NCBI RefSeq assembly: GCF_014207985.1 | Contig: NZ_JACHMI010000001.1 | Coordinates: forward strand, 11,205,001-11,269,000 | From: Nonomuraea rubra | Lineage (GTDB): Bacteria; Actinomycetota; Actinomycetes; Streptosporangiales; Streptosporangiaceae | Direction of reading: 5' to 3' | DNA length: 64,000 nt | Shown here: positions 42,171 through 51,650 of the stretch, in pieces | How the letters are laid out: every line of letters starts with the position of its first letter | Position numbering within the stretch: position 1 is the stretch's first letter | Program-made: the position numbers and the translations under genes | Notes under the pieces: model-generated | Seen by the model: only the letters and a program-made list of their open reading frames with translations | Databases searched by the model: none | What the model was told of the DNA's origin: nothing

Positions 42171-42895
42171 TCGACGTGACCGTACGCGACGAGGTGGCCC
42201 TGATCACGCTCGCCCGCCCGGACAAGCTCAACGCCCTGACCTCCGCCATGCGCGCGGACCTGGCGGCGGCCGTCCGCGAACACGGCACCCGGAGCAGGGG
42301 CATCGTGGTGACCGGCACCGGCAGGGCGTTCTCGGCCGGCGAGGACATCCACCAGGCCGTGGGCCGGTCACTGGTCGAGGAGGTGGAGTCGTTCCACGAC
42401 ATGACCAGGGCCGTGCTGGAGACGCGCGTCCCGGTGGTGGCGGCGGTCAACGGGCTGGCCGTGGGCGGGGCCGCCGAGTGGGCCCTCTGCTTCGACGCCC
42501 GCATCGGCACTCCGGCGGCCGAGTACTTCTTCCCGGAGAACCGCATCGGCCTGTCGATCTCCAACGCCGCCAGCCAGCTGCTCCCCCGCCTCGTCGGCGG
42601 CAGGGCGTTGCGGCTGGTGCTCGACTCGGCCCGGACGAGCGCGGACGACGCCCTGGCCGCGGGCCTGCTCGACGAGATCGTGCCCGCCGAGACGCTGGTG
42701 GAGGCGGCGATCGCCCGCGTGCACCGCTGGACCGCCCCCGGCACGGCCACCACCGTGCACCTGGCCCTGCTGCGGCCGTCGGCGGCGGAGGTGGAGCGGG
42801 CCTTCCAGGCGGAGACCGAGGCGGCCAAGCAGGTGGAGGCGTCGGGCATAGCCCAGGCGGGCATGGCCGCGTTCGTCAACAGAAGCAGAGGCTGA
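42167..42895 (+). CDS. Enoyl-CoA hydratase/isomerase family protein
   Basis: A 242-residue crotonase-fold protein. LARPDKLNALTSAMRADL, the oxyanion-hole segment RAFSAGEDIHQ and VNGLAVGGAAEWAL with PENRIGLSIS match the family. In hydratases the last two motifs carry glutamates: here ENRIG holds one, while the first position reads GGAAEW, so hydration is possible but not sure. It acts on the acyl-CoA made by the preceding ligase or on its oxidised form. ATG 42167 follows AAGGAG and overlaps the ligase stop. Confidence 0.92.
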   Translation: MIDVTVRDEVALITLARPDKLNALTSAMRADLAAAVREHGTRSRGIVVTGTGRAFSAGEDIHQAVGRSLVEEVESFHDMTRAVLETRVPVVAAVNGLAVGGAAEWALCFDARIGTPAAEYFFPENRIGLSISNAASQLLPRLVGGRALRLVLDSARTSADDALAAGLLDEIVPAETLVEAAIARVHRWTAPGTATTVHLALLRPSAAEVERAFQAETEAAKQVEASGIAQAGMAAFVNRSRG

Positions 42896-42897
42896 GG

Positions 42898-43509
42898 CTA
42901 AGCGATCACGATGGCGGCGATCACCAGCACGACCGCGGCCACCAGCACCCCGATCGAGTCGTAGGACCAGCTCACCCGCGCCGGCGCGGCCTCCTCGCCG
43001 CGCCGCCTGGCCGACTCGGCGCGGTCGCGTATCTGGTCGCCCACCCAGTCGGCGTGCGTCTTGCCGGCGAACGCCTCCACCGCCGCCTGCTCGGCCCTGG
43101 GCAGCGTGGGCTCGGTCTTGAACCGGCCCCGCCGCTCGGTGGCGGTGCCCCGGCGCTGCGCCTTCGCACGCTCGCGGGCGCTGCTCATCGGCGTCCACAG
43201 CCGCAGCACCCGCTCGTCGCCGTACTGCACGGTGATGGCGTGCGACACCGTGACGTCCTCGATGGCGGCCCACGGCAGGAACGTGGTGCGGAACGGGTTG
43301 CGCCCCACCAGCCCCTCCTCCGTGAGGACCGTGGCGGGGCGCAGCGCGACGGCGTAGACGAGCGCCGTCAGCGCCCCGAGCACGGCCAGCGCGACGAGCG
43401 ACGCCTTGCCGTTGTACCGGACGATCAGGTCCCAGACGTTGAACGCGACGAACGCCACCCACACCCACGCCAGCACGAACGCGGTCTTGGAACGGTAGAC
43501 GTGTTTCAC
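42898..43509 (-). CDS. PH-domain membrane protein
   Basis: A 203-residue protein with two N-terminal membrane segments (about 9-28 and 38-58), a bacterial PH-like domain ([33 protein letters not shown], residues 56-110), a basic, charged region and a C-terminal membrane helix (about 183-203). Function is unknown; such proteins are common in actinobacteria. GTG 43509 overlaps the adenosine deaminase stop (GTGA), so the two are co-translated although no functional link is evident. Confidence 0.8.
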   Translation of the reverse strand: MKHVYRSKTAFVLAWVWVAFVAFNVWDLIVRYNGKASLVALAVLGALTALVYAVALRPATVLTEEGLVGRNPFRTTFLPWAAIEDVTVSHAITVQYGDERVLRLWTPMSSARERAKAQRRGTATERRGRFKTEPTLPRAEQAAVEAFAGKTHADWVGDQIRDRAESARRRGEEAAPARVSWSYDSIGVLVAAVVLVIAAIVIA

Positions 43510-44579
43510 GGCTGCCACTTGATCTGCTGGAACCCGGGCTTGATCACGCCGTTGATCAGCGCCAGCCGCTCGTCGAACGGGATGAACGCCGACTTCATCG
43601 CGTTCACCGCGAACCACTGCAGGTCATCCCAGTCGTAGCCGAACGCCTGCACCAGCTTGTGGAACTCCAGCGACACGCTCGTCGAGCTCATCAGCCGGTT
43701 GTCGGTGTTGACCGTGACCCGGAAGTGCAGCCGCCGCAGCAGCCCGATCGGGTGGTCGGCGATCGAGGCGGCGGCCCCGGTCTGCAGGTTGGACGTGGGG
43801 CACATCTCCAGCGGGATGCGCTTGTCGCGGACGTAGGCGGCCAGCCGCCCCAGCTTCGCGCTGCCGTCCTCGGCGACGGAGATGTCGTCGATGATGCGCA
43901 CGCCGTGCCCGAGCCGGTCGGCGCCGCACCACTGAATGGCCTGCCAGATCGACGGCAGTCCGAACGCCTCGCCGGCGTGGATGGTGAAGTGGGCGTTCTC
44001 CCGCTGGAGGTACTCGAACGCGTCGAGGTGCCGGGTGGGCGGGTAACCCGCCTCGGCCCCGGCGATGTCGAACCCCACCACGCCGCCGTCGCGGTACCGT
44101 ACGGCCAGCTCGGCGATCTCCCGGGAGCGCGCCTGGTGCCGCATGGCGGTCAGCAGCGTGCCCACCCGGACGCGGCGGCCTCGCGAGCCCTGCTCGAACC
44201 CCTCCAGCACCGCCTCCACCACCTGGTCCAGGCTCAGGCCCCTGGTGGTGTGCTGCTCGGGCGCGAAGCGCACCTCGGCGTAGACGACCCCGTCGTCGGC
44301 CAGGTCCTGGGCGCACTCGGCGGCCACGCGGACGAGCGACTCGCGGGTCTGCATGACGGCGACCGTGTGGTCGAACGTCTCCAGGTACCGTTCGAGCGAT
44401 CCCGAGTCCGACGCCTCCTCGAACCACTGGCGGAGGTTGTCGGGATCGGTGGTGGGCAGCCGGGCGTAGTCGCTCTCCCTGGCCAGGTCGACGATCGTCT
44501 CGGCGCGGAGCCCGCCGTCGAGGTGATCGTGCAGCAAGACCTTGGGAGCGCGCCGGATCTCGTCACGCGTGGGGCTCAT
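43506..44579 (-). CDS. add: Adenosine deaminase
   Basis: A 357-residue zinc enzyme that converts adenosine or deoxyadenosine to inosine. Motifs in order are [12 protein letters not shown] (metal histidines), the [15 protein letters not shown] segment with histidine and the catalytic glutamate, [18 protein letters not shown] and the metal aspartate in VNTDNRLMS. The length fits bacterial Add. Its product can be phosphorolysed by the PNP at 33634-34437. The ATG start at 44579 leaves 44 bases to the upstream cupin gene. Confidence 0.95.
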   Translation of the reverse strand: MSPTRDEIRRAPKVLLHDHLDGGLRAETIVDLARESDYARLPTTDPDNLRQWFEEASDSGSLERYLETFDHTVAVMQTRESLVRVAAECAQDLADDGVVYAEVRFAPEQHTTRGLSLDQVVEAVLEGFEQGSRGRRVRVGTLLTAMRHQARSREIAELAVRYRDGGVVGFDIAGAEAGYPPTRHLDAFEYLQRENAHFTIHAGEAFGLPSIWQAIQWCGADRLGHGVRIIDDISVAEDGSAKLGRLAAYVRDKRIPLEMCPTSNLQTGAAASIADHPIGLLRRLHFRVTVNTDNRLMSSTSVSLEFHKLVQAFGYDWDDLQWFAVNAMKSAFIPFDERLALINGVIKPGFQQIKWQP

Positions 44580-44622
44580 CTGGCCATGATATGAGCACCA
44601 CCCGCCCGCGCGCCCAGGCCGG

Positions 44623-44976
44623 TCAGTCGTCGCGGCCCGCCGTGTCCGGCGAGAACGCGGGCAGGCACACCGCGACGTACTCGGCCCCGTCGGGACCCAC
44701 GCTGTAGCGCACCTTCTCCCCCGGCGACGTCACCACCGACTGCCCGGCCTCGACCCGGGTCGTGCCCCCGGCGTGCTCCACGATCACCGTGCCCCGCAGG
44801 ACGACGGTGTACTCGGTGAACGACGGCGTCTGCGCCGGCTCCTCCCAGCCGGGCGGAGCGGTCATGTGGGCGATGGAGACGGCCTCGTCGCCGCTGCTGA
44901 CGCGGCCGATGTGCTCGTCGATGAGCTTGCCGCCGGGTACGGGGATGCGGGCCGGGCCCTCGATCTTTCTCACCAC
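44623..44976 (-). CDS. Small cupin-domain protein
   Basis: A 117-residue single-domain cupin: [40 protein letters not shown] contains the second cupin motif, and [17 protein letters not shown] lies before it. The usual metal-binding HxH of motif 1 is largely lost, so metal binding is uncertain. The start is one of two adjacent GTG codons (44976 or 44973), five bases after the AMIN-lipoprotein stop. Function unknown. Confidence 0.78.
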   Translation of the reverse strand: MVRKIEGPARIPVPGGKLIDEHIGRVSSGDEAVSIAHMTAPPGWEEPAQTPSFTEYTVVLRGTVIVEHAGGTTRVEAGQSVVTSPGEKVRYSVGPDGAEYVAVCLPAFSPDTAGRDD

Positions 44977-44981
44977 GGACG

Positions 44982-45551
44982 TCAGTGTGCCACGTCGAGG
45001 ATCAGCCGGCTCGGCGAGCCCTGCTCGGTGACCCGGAACGGGGCCTTCCGGCCCAGCACCAGCCCGATGCCGACCCGCGCCTCGAAGTCGCCCGTCCTGA
45101 CGACGTCGGCGAGGTTGCCGAGCCGGGCCTGGTAGACGGGCCCGCCGGTCCAGGTGGGCGTGCCCTCCTCGTCGTGGGCGTTCGCGGGGAAGAGCGTGAG
45201 CTGCAGGTACGCCCCGCCGTTCACGTCGATGGGCTTGCCCGAGCCGTCCTGGACCAGCTCGTCCACCCATTTCACGCTGTAGCCGGGGACGCCGCCCTTG
45301 AGGTCCACGACGACCCTGTCGTACTGGCCGTGCGCGGCGTACCGTACGCCCGTCACCGTGGCGGGCTCCATCCCGGACCGGTCGACGTCCACCTCGGCGG
45401 TGCTGGTCGGCGCGGCGGAGCCGGTGGGGGTCTGTTGCGGCAGCGTGGCGGTCCGCTGGGCGGTGCCGCACGCGGCGAGCAGGACGGCGAGGCAGGCGAG
45501 CGGAACGGCCACGCGCGACGGCCGGCCGCGGGGCGGGGTTGACGAGCGCAT
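44982..45551 (-). CDS. AMIN-like domain lipoprotein
   Basis: A 189-residue predicted lipoprotein. The signal ends in the lipobox LLAAC; a Thr/Ser/Pro-rich linker (about 30-50) leads to a beta-rich domain with TVTGVRYAAHGQYDRVVVDLKG and ending RLILDVAH, the pattern of AMIN-like domains that bind the cell wall. It probably sits on the outer face of the membrane. ATG 45551 lacks a strong ribosome site. It is followed at once by the cupin gene. Confidence 0.8.
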   Translation of the reverse strand: MRSSTPPRGRPSRVAVPLACLAVLLAACGTAQRTATLPQQTPTGSAAPTSTAEVDVDRSGMEPATVTGVRYAAHGQYDRVVVDLKGGVPGYSVKWVDELVQDGSGKPIDVNGGAYLQLTLFPANAHDEEGTPTWTGGPVYQARLGNLADVVRTGDFEARVGIGLVLGRKAPFRVTEQGSPSRLILDVAH

Positions 45552-45642
45552 GCCCGGTAGATGCCCAGCGTGCGGGCCTGCAAGCGGCGTCACGGCGGAT
45601 CGGCGCCGCACCCGTCGGTCATTCCCGGACATCCCACACAAA

Positions 45643-45672
45643 GAGGGCCCCACCGGTGCCGGCGGGGCCCTC
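45643..45672 (-). terminator. Terminator after the MFS drug transporter
   Basis: GAGGGCCCC and GGGGCCCTC form a perfect 9-base-pair stem with a 12-base loop, followed on the minus strand by TTTGTGTGG. It begins 11 bases after the MFS stop. Confidence 0.75.
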
Positions 45673-45683
45673 CCGGAGGCGGC

Positions 45684-47093
45684 TCAGACGGTCTCGTACG
45701 CCTTCACGTCCTCCGCCACGGCGGGCACGCCCTTGCGGGCGCGCAGCCCCGTCGCCGAGATCGCCAGCCCGACCAGGGCCAGCACCAGCGACACCACGAT
45801 CGCCGCGCGCAGCGAGCCGATGGAGATCGTCTCGCCGCCGCCCGAGGTGAGCACGGCGGTCACCACGGCCAGCACGATCGCGCCGCCGACCTGGCCGGAG
45901 GTGTTCAGCAGGCCGGAGGCCAGGCCCTGCTCGTCGTCGTCCACGCCGTTGGTGGCCTGGATGTTGAGCGAGGGGAACGACAGCGCGAACGCGATGCCCA
46001 GCAGGATCATGCCGGGGATCACCATGCCGCCCAGGCTGGGGGTGCGGTCGATGCCGAGGAAGACGGCGTACCCGCCGGCCAGCGCGGCGGCGCCGATCAC
46101 GATCAGCTTGCCGGTGCCGAACCGGTCGGCGAAGTCGCCCATCTTCGTCGAGGTGACTGCCACGAGCAGGCCGGCGGGCAGGAACGCCATGGCGGTGCCG
46201 AGCGCCGACCAGCCGAGCAGGTTCTGGAAGTACTGCATGGCCACGAACTGGAAGGCCACGTACGAGCCCATGAGGATGAGCAGCCCCAGGTTGGCCCGCA
46301 CGATGTGCCCGGAGCGCAGGATGCCCAGCCGCACCAGCGGGTGGCGCATCCGCAGCTCGGCGAAGACGAACAGGGCGAGGAGCGCGACCACGCCCACGAG
46401 CGAGCCGATCGTCTGGAACGAGGCCCAGCCCACCTCGGGCGCCTGCACGACCGTGAACACCAGCAGCAACATCGACGCGGTGATCGTCACGGCGCCGATC
46501 AGGTCGTGACCACCCTCGGCCCGCTCCTCCCGGCCCTTCGGCAGCAGCTTCAACGCGGCCACCAGCGCGATCACCGCGACGGGCACCGGCATGAGCAGCG
46601 TCCACCGCCAGCCGATCTCGGTCAGCAGCCCGGACAGCACCAGGCCGAGCGAGTACCCGCTCGCGCCGCAGGCGGTGAAGATGCTCAACGCCCTGTTGCG
46701 CTCCGGGCCCTCGGGAAAGGTCGTGGTGATGATCGACAAGGCGGCGGGTGCGGTGAACGCGGCGGCCACACCCTTGACGAACCTGGCCGCGATCAGCAAC
46801 CCGCCGTCGTCCACCACACCGCCCAGCAACGACGCCACGGCGAACACGCCAAGAGCGGCCAGGAACACCCTGCGCCGCCCCAGCAGGTCGGCGGTCCTGC
46901 CCCCGAGCAACAGAAGACCGCCATAGCCGAGCACGTAGCCACTGACCACCCATTGCAAGGAGGACGTCGTCAGGCCCAGGTCGTGCTGGATGGCGGGCAG
47001 GGCGACACCGACCATCGAGACGTCGAGGGCATCAAGAAAGATCACAGCGCAGAGCACGGCGAGCGCGCCCCAGCGGGATGAGGAAGAGGACAT
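45684..47093 (-). CDS. MFS transporter, DHA2 (14-helix) drug-export type
   Basis: A 469-residue transporter with about 14 predicted helices. LDALDVSMVGVALPAIQHDLG in helix 1, the loop LGGRTADLLGRRRVF and the antiporter motif C region GYSLGLVLSGLLTEIGWRW mark the DHA2 family of proton-driven efflux pumps. It should export a toxic compound or a metabolite. It is divergent from a MarR regulator across a triple operator, so it is likely repressed until a ligand binds MarR. A hairpin ends the transcript. Confidence 0.93.
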   Translation of the reverse strand: MSSSSSRWGALAVLCAVIFLDALDVSMVGVALPAIQHDLGLTTSSLQWVVSGYVLGYGGLLLLGGRTADLLGRRRVFLAALGVFAVASLLGGVVDDGGLLIAARFVKGVAAAFTAPAALSIITTTFPEGPERNRALSIFTACGASGYSLGLVLSGLLTEIGWRWTLLMPVPVAVIALVAALKLLPKGREERAEGGHDLIGAVTITASMLLLVFTVVQAPEVGWASFQTIGSLVGVVALLALFVFAELRMRHPLVRLGILRSGHIVRANLGLLILMGSYVAFQFVAMQYFQNLLGWSALGTAMAFLPAGLLVAVTSTKMGDFADRFGTGKLIVIGAAALAGGYAVFLGIDRTPSLGGMVIPGMILLGIAFALSFPSLNIQATNGVDDDEQGLASGLLNTSGQVGGAIVLAVVTAVLTSGGGETISIGSLRAAIVVSLVLALVGLAISATGLRARKGVPAVAEDVKAYETV

Positions 47094-47108
47094 GGGTCAG
47101 AACAATAC

Positions 47109-47150
47109 ATGCACGCACATCTAATGCAAGCGCATTTAATGCCGTTGCAT
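47109..47150. promoter_or_regulatory. Triple MarR operator with 15-base period
   Basis: Three palindromic units of the form ATGC-N4-GCAT start at 47109, 47124 and 47139, exactly 15 bases apart; the first reads ACAT instead of GCAT in its right arm. They fill the gap between the divergent MFS pump (start 47093) and MarR gene (start 47181). Confidence 0.75.
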
Positions 47151-47180
47151 GAGTTTTCCCGAAGTGGTAACCTCCGCGAC

Positions 47181-47567
47181 ATGGACGAGCAGTTCGTGGT
47201 GGCCACCTGGCATTACGTCCTGGCCAAACATGCCAAGGCCATGTGCCAGCTGGAGCGCGAGCTGGGCGACCGGCACGGGCTCGGCCCCAGCGAGTTCGAG
47301 GTGCTGGATCGGATCGTGCACCACGACAGGAAGCTCCGCATCCAGGAGCTGTGCGACGAGGTCCACCTGAGCCAGAGCGCGCTGTCGCGGGTGGTGGCCC
47401 GCCTGGAGAAGGCCGCGCTGGTGACGCGCGGCGTGTGCGACAGCGACCGGCGCGGGGTGTTCGTGTGCATCACGGACGAGGGCCGCGCCCGCCACGCCGA
47501 AGCCCTGCCGACGCAGCGGGCGGTGCTGGCCGAGGTCTTCGCCGACGCCCCGGTCCCCGTCCCCTGA
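47181..47567 (+). CDS. MarR-family transcriptional regulator
   Basis: A 128-residue winged-helix protein: HGLGPSEFEVLDRIV, then LRIQELCDEVHLSQSALSRVVARLEKAALVTRGVCDSDRRGVFVCIT gives recognition helix and wing (DxRG). ATG 47181 is chosen because the family N-terminus starts there; the ribosome site is weak. An in-frame ATG at 47109 would translate through the operator units and is rejected. It probably represses the divergent efflux pump and itself. Confidence 0.9.
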   Translation: MDEQFVVATWHYVLAKHAKAMCQLERELGDRHGLGPSEFEVLDRIVHHDRKLRIQELCDEVHLSQSALSRVVARLEKAALVTRGVCDSDRRGVFVCITDEGRARHAEALPTQRAVLAEVFADAPVPVP

Positions 47568-47573
47568 CCCTCG

Positions 47574-48854
47574 CTACGGGGCCGTGATGCGGTCGATGAC
47601 CAGGGGAAGCCGCTCCCCGGCCGCCTCGCCCACCGCGTAGCCGCCGTCCAGCGCCTCCAGCGCCCGCTCGAAGCGGGACGTCTCGTCGGCGTGCAGCGTC
47701 ATCAGCGGCTGCCCGGCCCGCACCAGGTCCCCGGGCTTGGCGTGCAGCTCGATCCCGGCCCCGAACGAGACCGGGTCCTCCTTGCGTGCCCGCCCGGCGC
47801 CCAGCCGCCAGGCGGCCAGCCCCACGGCGTACGCGTCCAGCCGGGTCAGCACCCCGGACTCGGGCACCTCCACCGTCATGGTCTCGGCGGCCCGGGGCAG
47901 CAGCGCGTCCGGATCCCCGCCCTGGGCCGAGATCATGCGGCGCCACGCGTCCATGGCGGACCCGTCCTCCAGCGCCTTCTCCGGGTCCTTCCCGGCGGTG
48001 ACCCCGGCGGCCTCCAGCATCTCCCGCGCCAGCCGCACGGTCAGCTCCACCACGTCGGCGGGCCCGCCGCCGGCCAGCACCTCGACCGACTCGGCGACCT
48101 CCAGCGCGTTGCCCACGGCCCGGCCCAGCGGCCGGTCCATGGCGGTCATCAGCGCGACGGTGCGCACCCCTGCGTCGGTGCCGAGCGCGACCATGGTCTC
48201 GGCCAGCTCGCGAGCCGCCGGGACGGTCTTCATGAACGCCCCCGACCCGACCTTCACGTCCAGGACCAGCGACCCCGTCCCCTCGGCGATCTTCTTCGAC
48301 ATGATCGAGGAGGCGATGAGCGGGATCGACTCGACGGTGCCGGTGACGTCCCGCAGCGCGTACAGCTTCTTGTCGGCCGGCGCCAGGCCCGACCCGGCCG
48401 CGCACACCACGGCCCCGGCCGAGCGCAGCACGTCCAGCATCTCGGCGTTGGAGAGCGAGGCCCGCCAGCCGGAGATGGACTCCAGCTTGTCGAGGGTGCC
48501 GCCCGTGTGCCCGAGCCCGCGCCCGGACAGTTGCGGCACGTACGCGCCGCACGCCGCCACGAGCGGGGCCAGCGGCAGGGTGATCTTGTCGCCGACGCCG
48601 CCCGTCGAGTGCTTGTCGGCCGTGGGCCGGTCGAGGGCGGACCACTCCATGCGCTCGCCCGAGCGGATCATGGCCTGGGTCCAGTCGGCGATCTCGCGCC
48701 GGTCCATGCCGTTCAGCAGGATCGCCATGGCCAGCGCCGACATCTGCTCGTCCGCCACGTCGCCGCGCGTGTACGCGTCGATCACCCAGTCGATCTGGGC
48801 CGTGGTCAGCTCGCCCCGGTCACGCTTGGCGCGGATGACCTCGATGGCGTCCAT
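47574..48854 (-). CDS. deoA: Thymidine (pyrimidine-nucleoside) phosphorylase
   Basis: A 426-residue enzyme that cleaves thymidine or other pyrimidine nucleosides with phosphate. MDAIEVIRAKRDRGELT opens the helical domain; KHSTGGVGDKITL binds phosphate, SGRGLGHTGGTLDKLESI is the signature, and DVKVGSGAFMKT lies in the core. ATG 48854 overlaps the cytidine deaminase stop by one base. It is the last gene of the nucleoside uptake operon, so the imported pyrimidine nucleosides end here as base plus sugar-1-phosphate. Confidence 0.96.
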   Translation of the reverse strand: MDAIEVIRAKRDRGELTTAQIDWVIDAYTRGDVADEQMSALAMAILLNGMDRREIADWTQAMIRSGERMEWSALDRPTADKHSTGGVGDKITLPLAPLVAACGAYVPQLSGRGLGHTGGTLDKLESISGWRASLSNAEMLDVLRSAGAVVCAAGSGLAPADKKLYALRDVTGTVESIPLIASSIMSKKIAEGTGSLVLDVKVGSGAFMKTVPAARELAETMVALGTDAGVRTVALMTAMDRPLGRAVGNALEVAESVEVLAGGGPADVVELTVRLAREMLEAAGVTAGKDPEKALEDGSAMDAWRRMISAQGGDPDALLPRAAETMTVEVPESGVLTRLDAYAVGLAAWRLGAGRARKEDPVSFGAGIELHAKPGDLVRAGQPLMTLHADETSRFERALEALDGGYAVGEAAGERLPLVIDRITAP

Positions 48855-49249
48855 CACGCGCTCCTGCTGAGGTCCTGCGGGCCGAACGCGTACGGCAGGA
48901 TCTCTGCCATGCGCTTGGGCCCGTCCTCGGTCTCGACCAGCAGGTCCTCGCCGCCGAACTCGTACAGGAGCTGGCGGCAGCGGCCGCACGGCATCAGCAG
49001 CTCGCCATGGCCGTCCACGCAGGTGAAGGCCACCAGCCGGCCGCCGCCCGAGCGCTGCAGCGCCGAGACCAGGCCGCACTCGGCGCACAGGCCCAGGCCG
49101 TAGGAGGCGTTCTCGACGTTGCAGCCGGTGACGATCCGCCCGTCGTCCACCAGCGCGGCCGCGCCGACGGGGAACTTGGAGTACGGCGCGTACGCGTGCC
49201 GCATGGCCTCGGTCGCCTCGTCACGCAGGCCGTTCCAGTCGATGTTCAA
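48854..49249 (-). CDS. cdd: Cytidine deaminase
   Basis: A 131-residue enzyme converting cytidine or deoxycytidine to uridine. Zinc is bound by LCAECG and PCGRCRQLL, and the catalytic glutamate is in CAE. NVENASYGLGLCAE is a family hallmark. The cysteine in place of histidine in the first motif is normal for the tetrameric class. ATG 49249 overlaps the permease stop (ATGA). It feeds uridine to the phosphorylase downstream. Confidence 0.96.
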   Translation of the reverse strand: MNIDWNGLRDEATEAMRHAYAPYSKFPVGAAALVDDGRIVTGCNVENASYGLGLCAECGLVSALQRSGGGRLVAFTCVDGHGELLMPCGRCRQLLYEFGGEDLLVETEDGPKRMAEILPYAFGPQDLSRSA

Positions 49250-50511
49250 TGTTGTTCCCCCCGGCGGTAGACGACGCCGTCGGCCTTGGGCATCCGCAGG
49301 CGCTGCGAAGCGGCCAAGAGCACGAGCAGCGTGAGCACGTGTGGTGTCATATGGACCAAGTTGTCCGGCAACTTGTCGACGGTCAGCCAGAGCCAGAGCA
49401 AGATGACCGTGCCCAGGGCGGCCGCGGCCATCACGGTGTACTGCTTGACACCCCTGGCCTCCAGCTCGGCTGACGTCAGGCGGCGGATCTGCATGCCCAG
49501 GTAGATCAGCAGCAGGAGCGCGCCGAACAGGAAGAACGAAGTGATCGCGCCGGTGCTGCGCACTTGCAGGCCGTCGGCGTAACCGAACAGGGAGGCGCCG
49601 ACCGCGAGCCCGCCGGGCCGCCAGTTACCGAAGATCATGGCGGCCAGGCCGATGAAGCCGCGCCCGTTCGTCTGGCCCTCGACGTACTTGGTGGCGGAGA
49701 TGACCAGAAGCGCGCCACCGAGTCCGGCGAACGCGCCGGAGATGACGACGGCGAGGTACTTGATCCGGTAGACGTTCACGCCCAGCGACTCGGCCGCCCA
49801 CGGGTTCTCGCCCGCCGAGCGCAACCGCAGGCCGAACGCCGTGCGCCAGAGCACGAAGAAGGTCAGCGGCATCAGCAGAACGGCCAGGATCACCAGCACG
49901 TTGACGTTGTGCGTGAGCCCGCGCAGAATGCCCGCCACGTCCGACAGCAGGAACCAGTGGGTGCTCTCCAGCTTGCCGAGTAGGTCGGGGCCGTCGGAGA
50001 GCAGGGGGAAGCTGACCTCGGTGGGCTTGCCGATGGAGGGTGACGTGGTGATGCCCGCGCCGGCCTCGTTGGCCGGGGTGCCCTCCTTGTAGAGCACCTC
50101 CGACAGGAACCGGGTGATGCCGGGGCCGAGCAGGTTGATGGCCACGCCGCTGATGATGTGGTCCACGCCGAACGTCACGGTGGCGATGGCGTGCAGCAGG
50201 CCGCCCAGGGCGCCACCGAGCAGCCCGGCCACCAGTGCGGCCACCGGCCCCCACTGGTATCCGGCCCAGCCGGCGAACCAGGTGCCGAGCACCATCATGC
50301 CTTCGAGACCGATGTTGACCACGCCGGCCCGCTCGGCCCACAGGCCGCCGAGACCGGCCAGCGCGATCGGTATCGCGAGTGTCAGGGCCGCGGCGATCGT
50401 GCCGGAGGAGGTGATGATGTCCTGGCCGGTGACGACCCGGACCAGCGACATCAGCAGGATGAGCGCGGCAACGGCGAGGAGCGCCACGTGGTACTTGCCG
50501 ACCCTGGTCAT
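49246..50511 (-). CDS. Nucleoside ABC transporter permease (NupQ/YufQ-like)
   Basis: A 421-residue permease of the BPD_transp_2 family with about nine to ten predicted helices. GLGGLWAERAGVVNIGLEGMMVLGTWFAGW is the family signature, and SAGENPWAAESLGVNVYRIKYLAVVISGA is the coupling loop. It forms the membrane channel with the next permease. It starts four bases inside the end of that gene (ATGA). Confidence 0.93.
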   Translation of the reverse strand: MTRVGKYHVALLAVAALILLMSLVRVVTGQDIITSSGTIAAALTLAIPIALAGLGGLWAERAGVVNIGLEGMMVLGTWFAGWAGYQWGPVAALVAGLLGGALGGLLHAIATVTFGVDHIISGVAINLLGPGITRFLSEVLYKEGTPANEAGAGITTSPSIGKPTEVSFPLLSDGPDLLGKLESTHWFLLSDVAGILRGLTHNVNVLVILAVLLMPLTFFVLWRTAFGLRLRSAGENPWAAESLGVNVYRIKYLAVVISGAFAGLGGALLVISATKYVEGQTNGRGFIGLAAMIFGNWRPGGLAVGASLFGYADGLQVRSTGAITSFFLFGALLLLIYLGMQIRRLTSAELEARGVKQYTVMAAAALGTVILLWLWLTVDKLPDNLVHMTPHVLTLLVLLAASQRLRMPKADGVVYRRGEQH

Positions 50512-51650
50512 GCTGCCACCTCTGCCGGTGCGTTCGTGCCGAGCTGCTGGGCGGCCCTGCGCTCCTCGATCCGGAGCGCCAGGCGCTTGGTGATCTCATT
50601 GGCGATCACGACGAGCAGGACGATGGTGCCCTGGATGATCGTGACCACGGAGGCCGGCACGTTCGCTTCCTGCAGCGGTCCCTGCGCCCGGTCGAGAAAG
50701 GCGAACAGCAGCGCGGCGATCGCGATGCCGCCGGGCTTGTTCCGCCCGAGCAGGGCGACCGCGATGCCGAGGAAGCCCAGTCCGGCGGTGAAGTTGGAGT
50801 TGAAGGCGCCCCTGTCGCCGAGGATCTCCGGCAGACCGATCAGCCCGGCGATCGCACCGGACATCACCATCGCCGCGATGATCATCTTCTTGGGGCCGAC
50901 GCCCGAGGCCAGCGCCGCCGGGCCGTTGAGCCCGCTGGCCTTGATGTCGAAGCCGAAGCGGGTCCGCTCCAGCACGAGCCAGACCACCACGCCCAGGACG
51001 ATCGCCACCAGCAGGAACCCCCACAGGCCGCCCGCGCGGGTCGGTGCGAGCATCCCGAACCACTCGAAGACGAAGTTCAGGTCGGGGAACATCGCCGACT
51101 CGGGCAGCTCTGGCGTCGTGGTCGTGAGCTGCCCCTCGCGCTGACCGCTGAACGGCCCCTGGACCAGGTAGGCGGTCAGGTTGAGCGCGATGTAGTTCAG
51201 CATGATCGTGGAGATGACCTCGTTCACGCCCCTGGTCACCTTCATGACCGCGGGAATCAGCGCGTAGAGGCCGCCGACCAGCGCCGCGACGATGATGATC
51301 ACCCCGATCTGGATCACCGGGGGCGCCACGAACGTCGAGCCCACGTAGGCCGCGCAGATGGCGGCCAGGCGGTACTGGCCCTCGACGCCGATGTTGAAAA
51401 GGTTCATCCGGAAACCGACGGCTACGGCCAGCCCGGCGATGTACAGGGGAATCGCCCGATCGATGAACGCCGCGACGCCGTTCGAGTGCGCCCGCTCTGT
51501 CGCGCCGAAGTTGAAGAAGGCGGCGAGCGCGTCGAGCGGGCCTCCGCCCGCCGCGATGATCGCCACGCTGCAGATCGCGATCGCCAGGATGACGGCGACG
51601 ATGGCGCCGGCGACGGTGAGCAGCGCCCGGTTGAGCCCGGCGGGCATCAC
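50508..51650 (-). CDS. Nucleoside ABC transporter permease (NupP/YufP-like)
   Basis: A 380-residue permease with about ten predicted helices. FRMNLFNIGVEGQYRLAAICAAYVG matches the BPD_transp_2 signature, and INEVISTIMLN-like sequence (VNEVISTIMLNYIALNL) follows. Its ATG overlaps the ATPase stop. It pairs with the 49246-50511 permease. Confidence 0.93.
   Translation of the reverse strand: MMPAGLNRALLTVAGAIVAVILAIAICSVAIIAAGGGPLDALAAFFNFGATERAHSNGVAAFIDRAIPLYIAGLAVAVGFRMNLFNIGVEGQYRLAAICAAYVGSTFVAPPVIQIGVIIIVAALVGGLYALIPAVMKVTRGVNEVISTIMLNYIALNLTAYLVQGPFSGQREGQLTTTTPELPESAMFPDLNFVFEWFGMLAPTRAGGLWGFLLVAIVLGVVVWLVLERTRFGFDIKASGLNGPAALASGVGPKKMIIAAMVMSGAIAGLIGLPEILGDRGAFNSNFTAGLGFLGIAVALLGRNKPGGIAIAALLFAFLDRAQGPLQEANVPASVVTIIQGTIVLLVVIANEITKRLALRIEERRAAQQLGTNAPAEVAA

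Noticed and set aside
47109..47180. Upstream ATG for the MarR gene
   Set aside because: The extra 24 codons lie inside the triple operator and read as repeats, not as family sequence.
47521..47583. Weak CCCCGT/ACGGGG hairpin between MarR and thymidine phosphorylase genes
   Set aside because: Only six base pairs with a long loop and a mismatch beyond; too weak to call a terminator.
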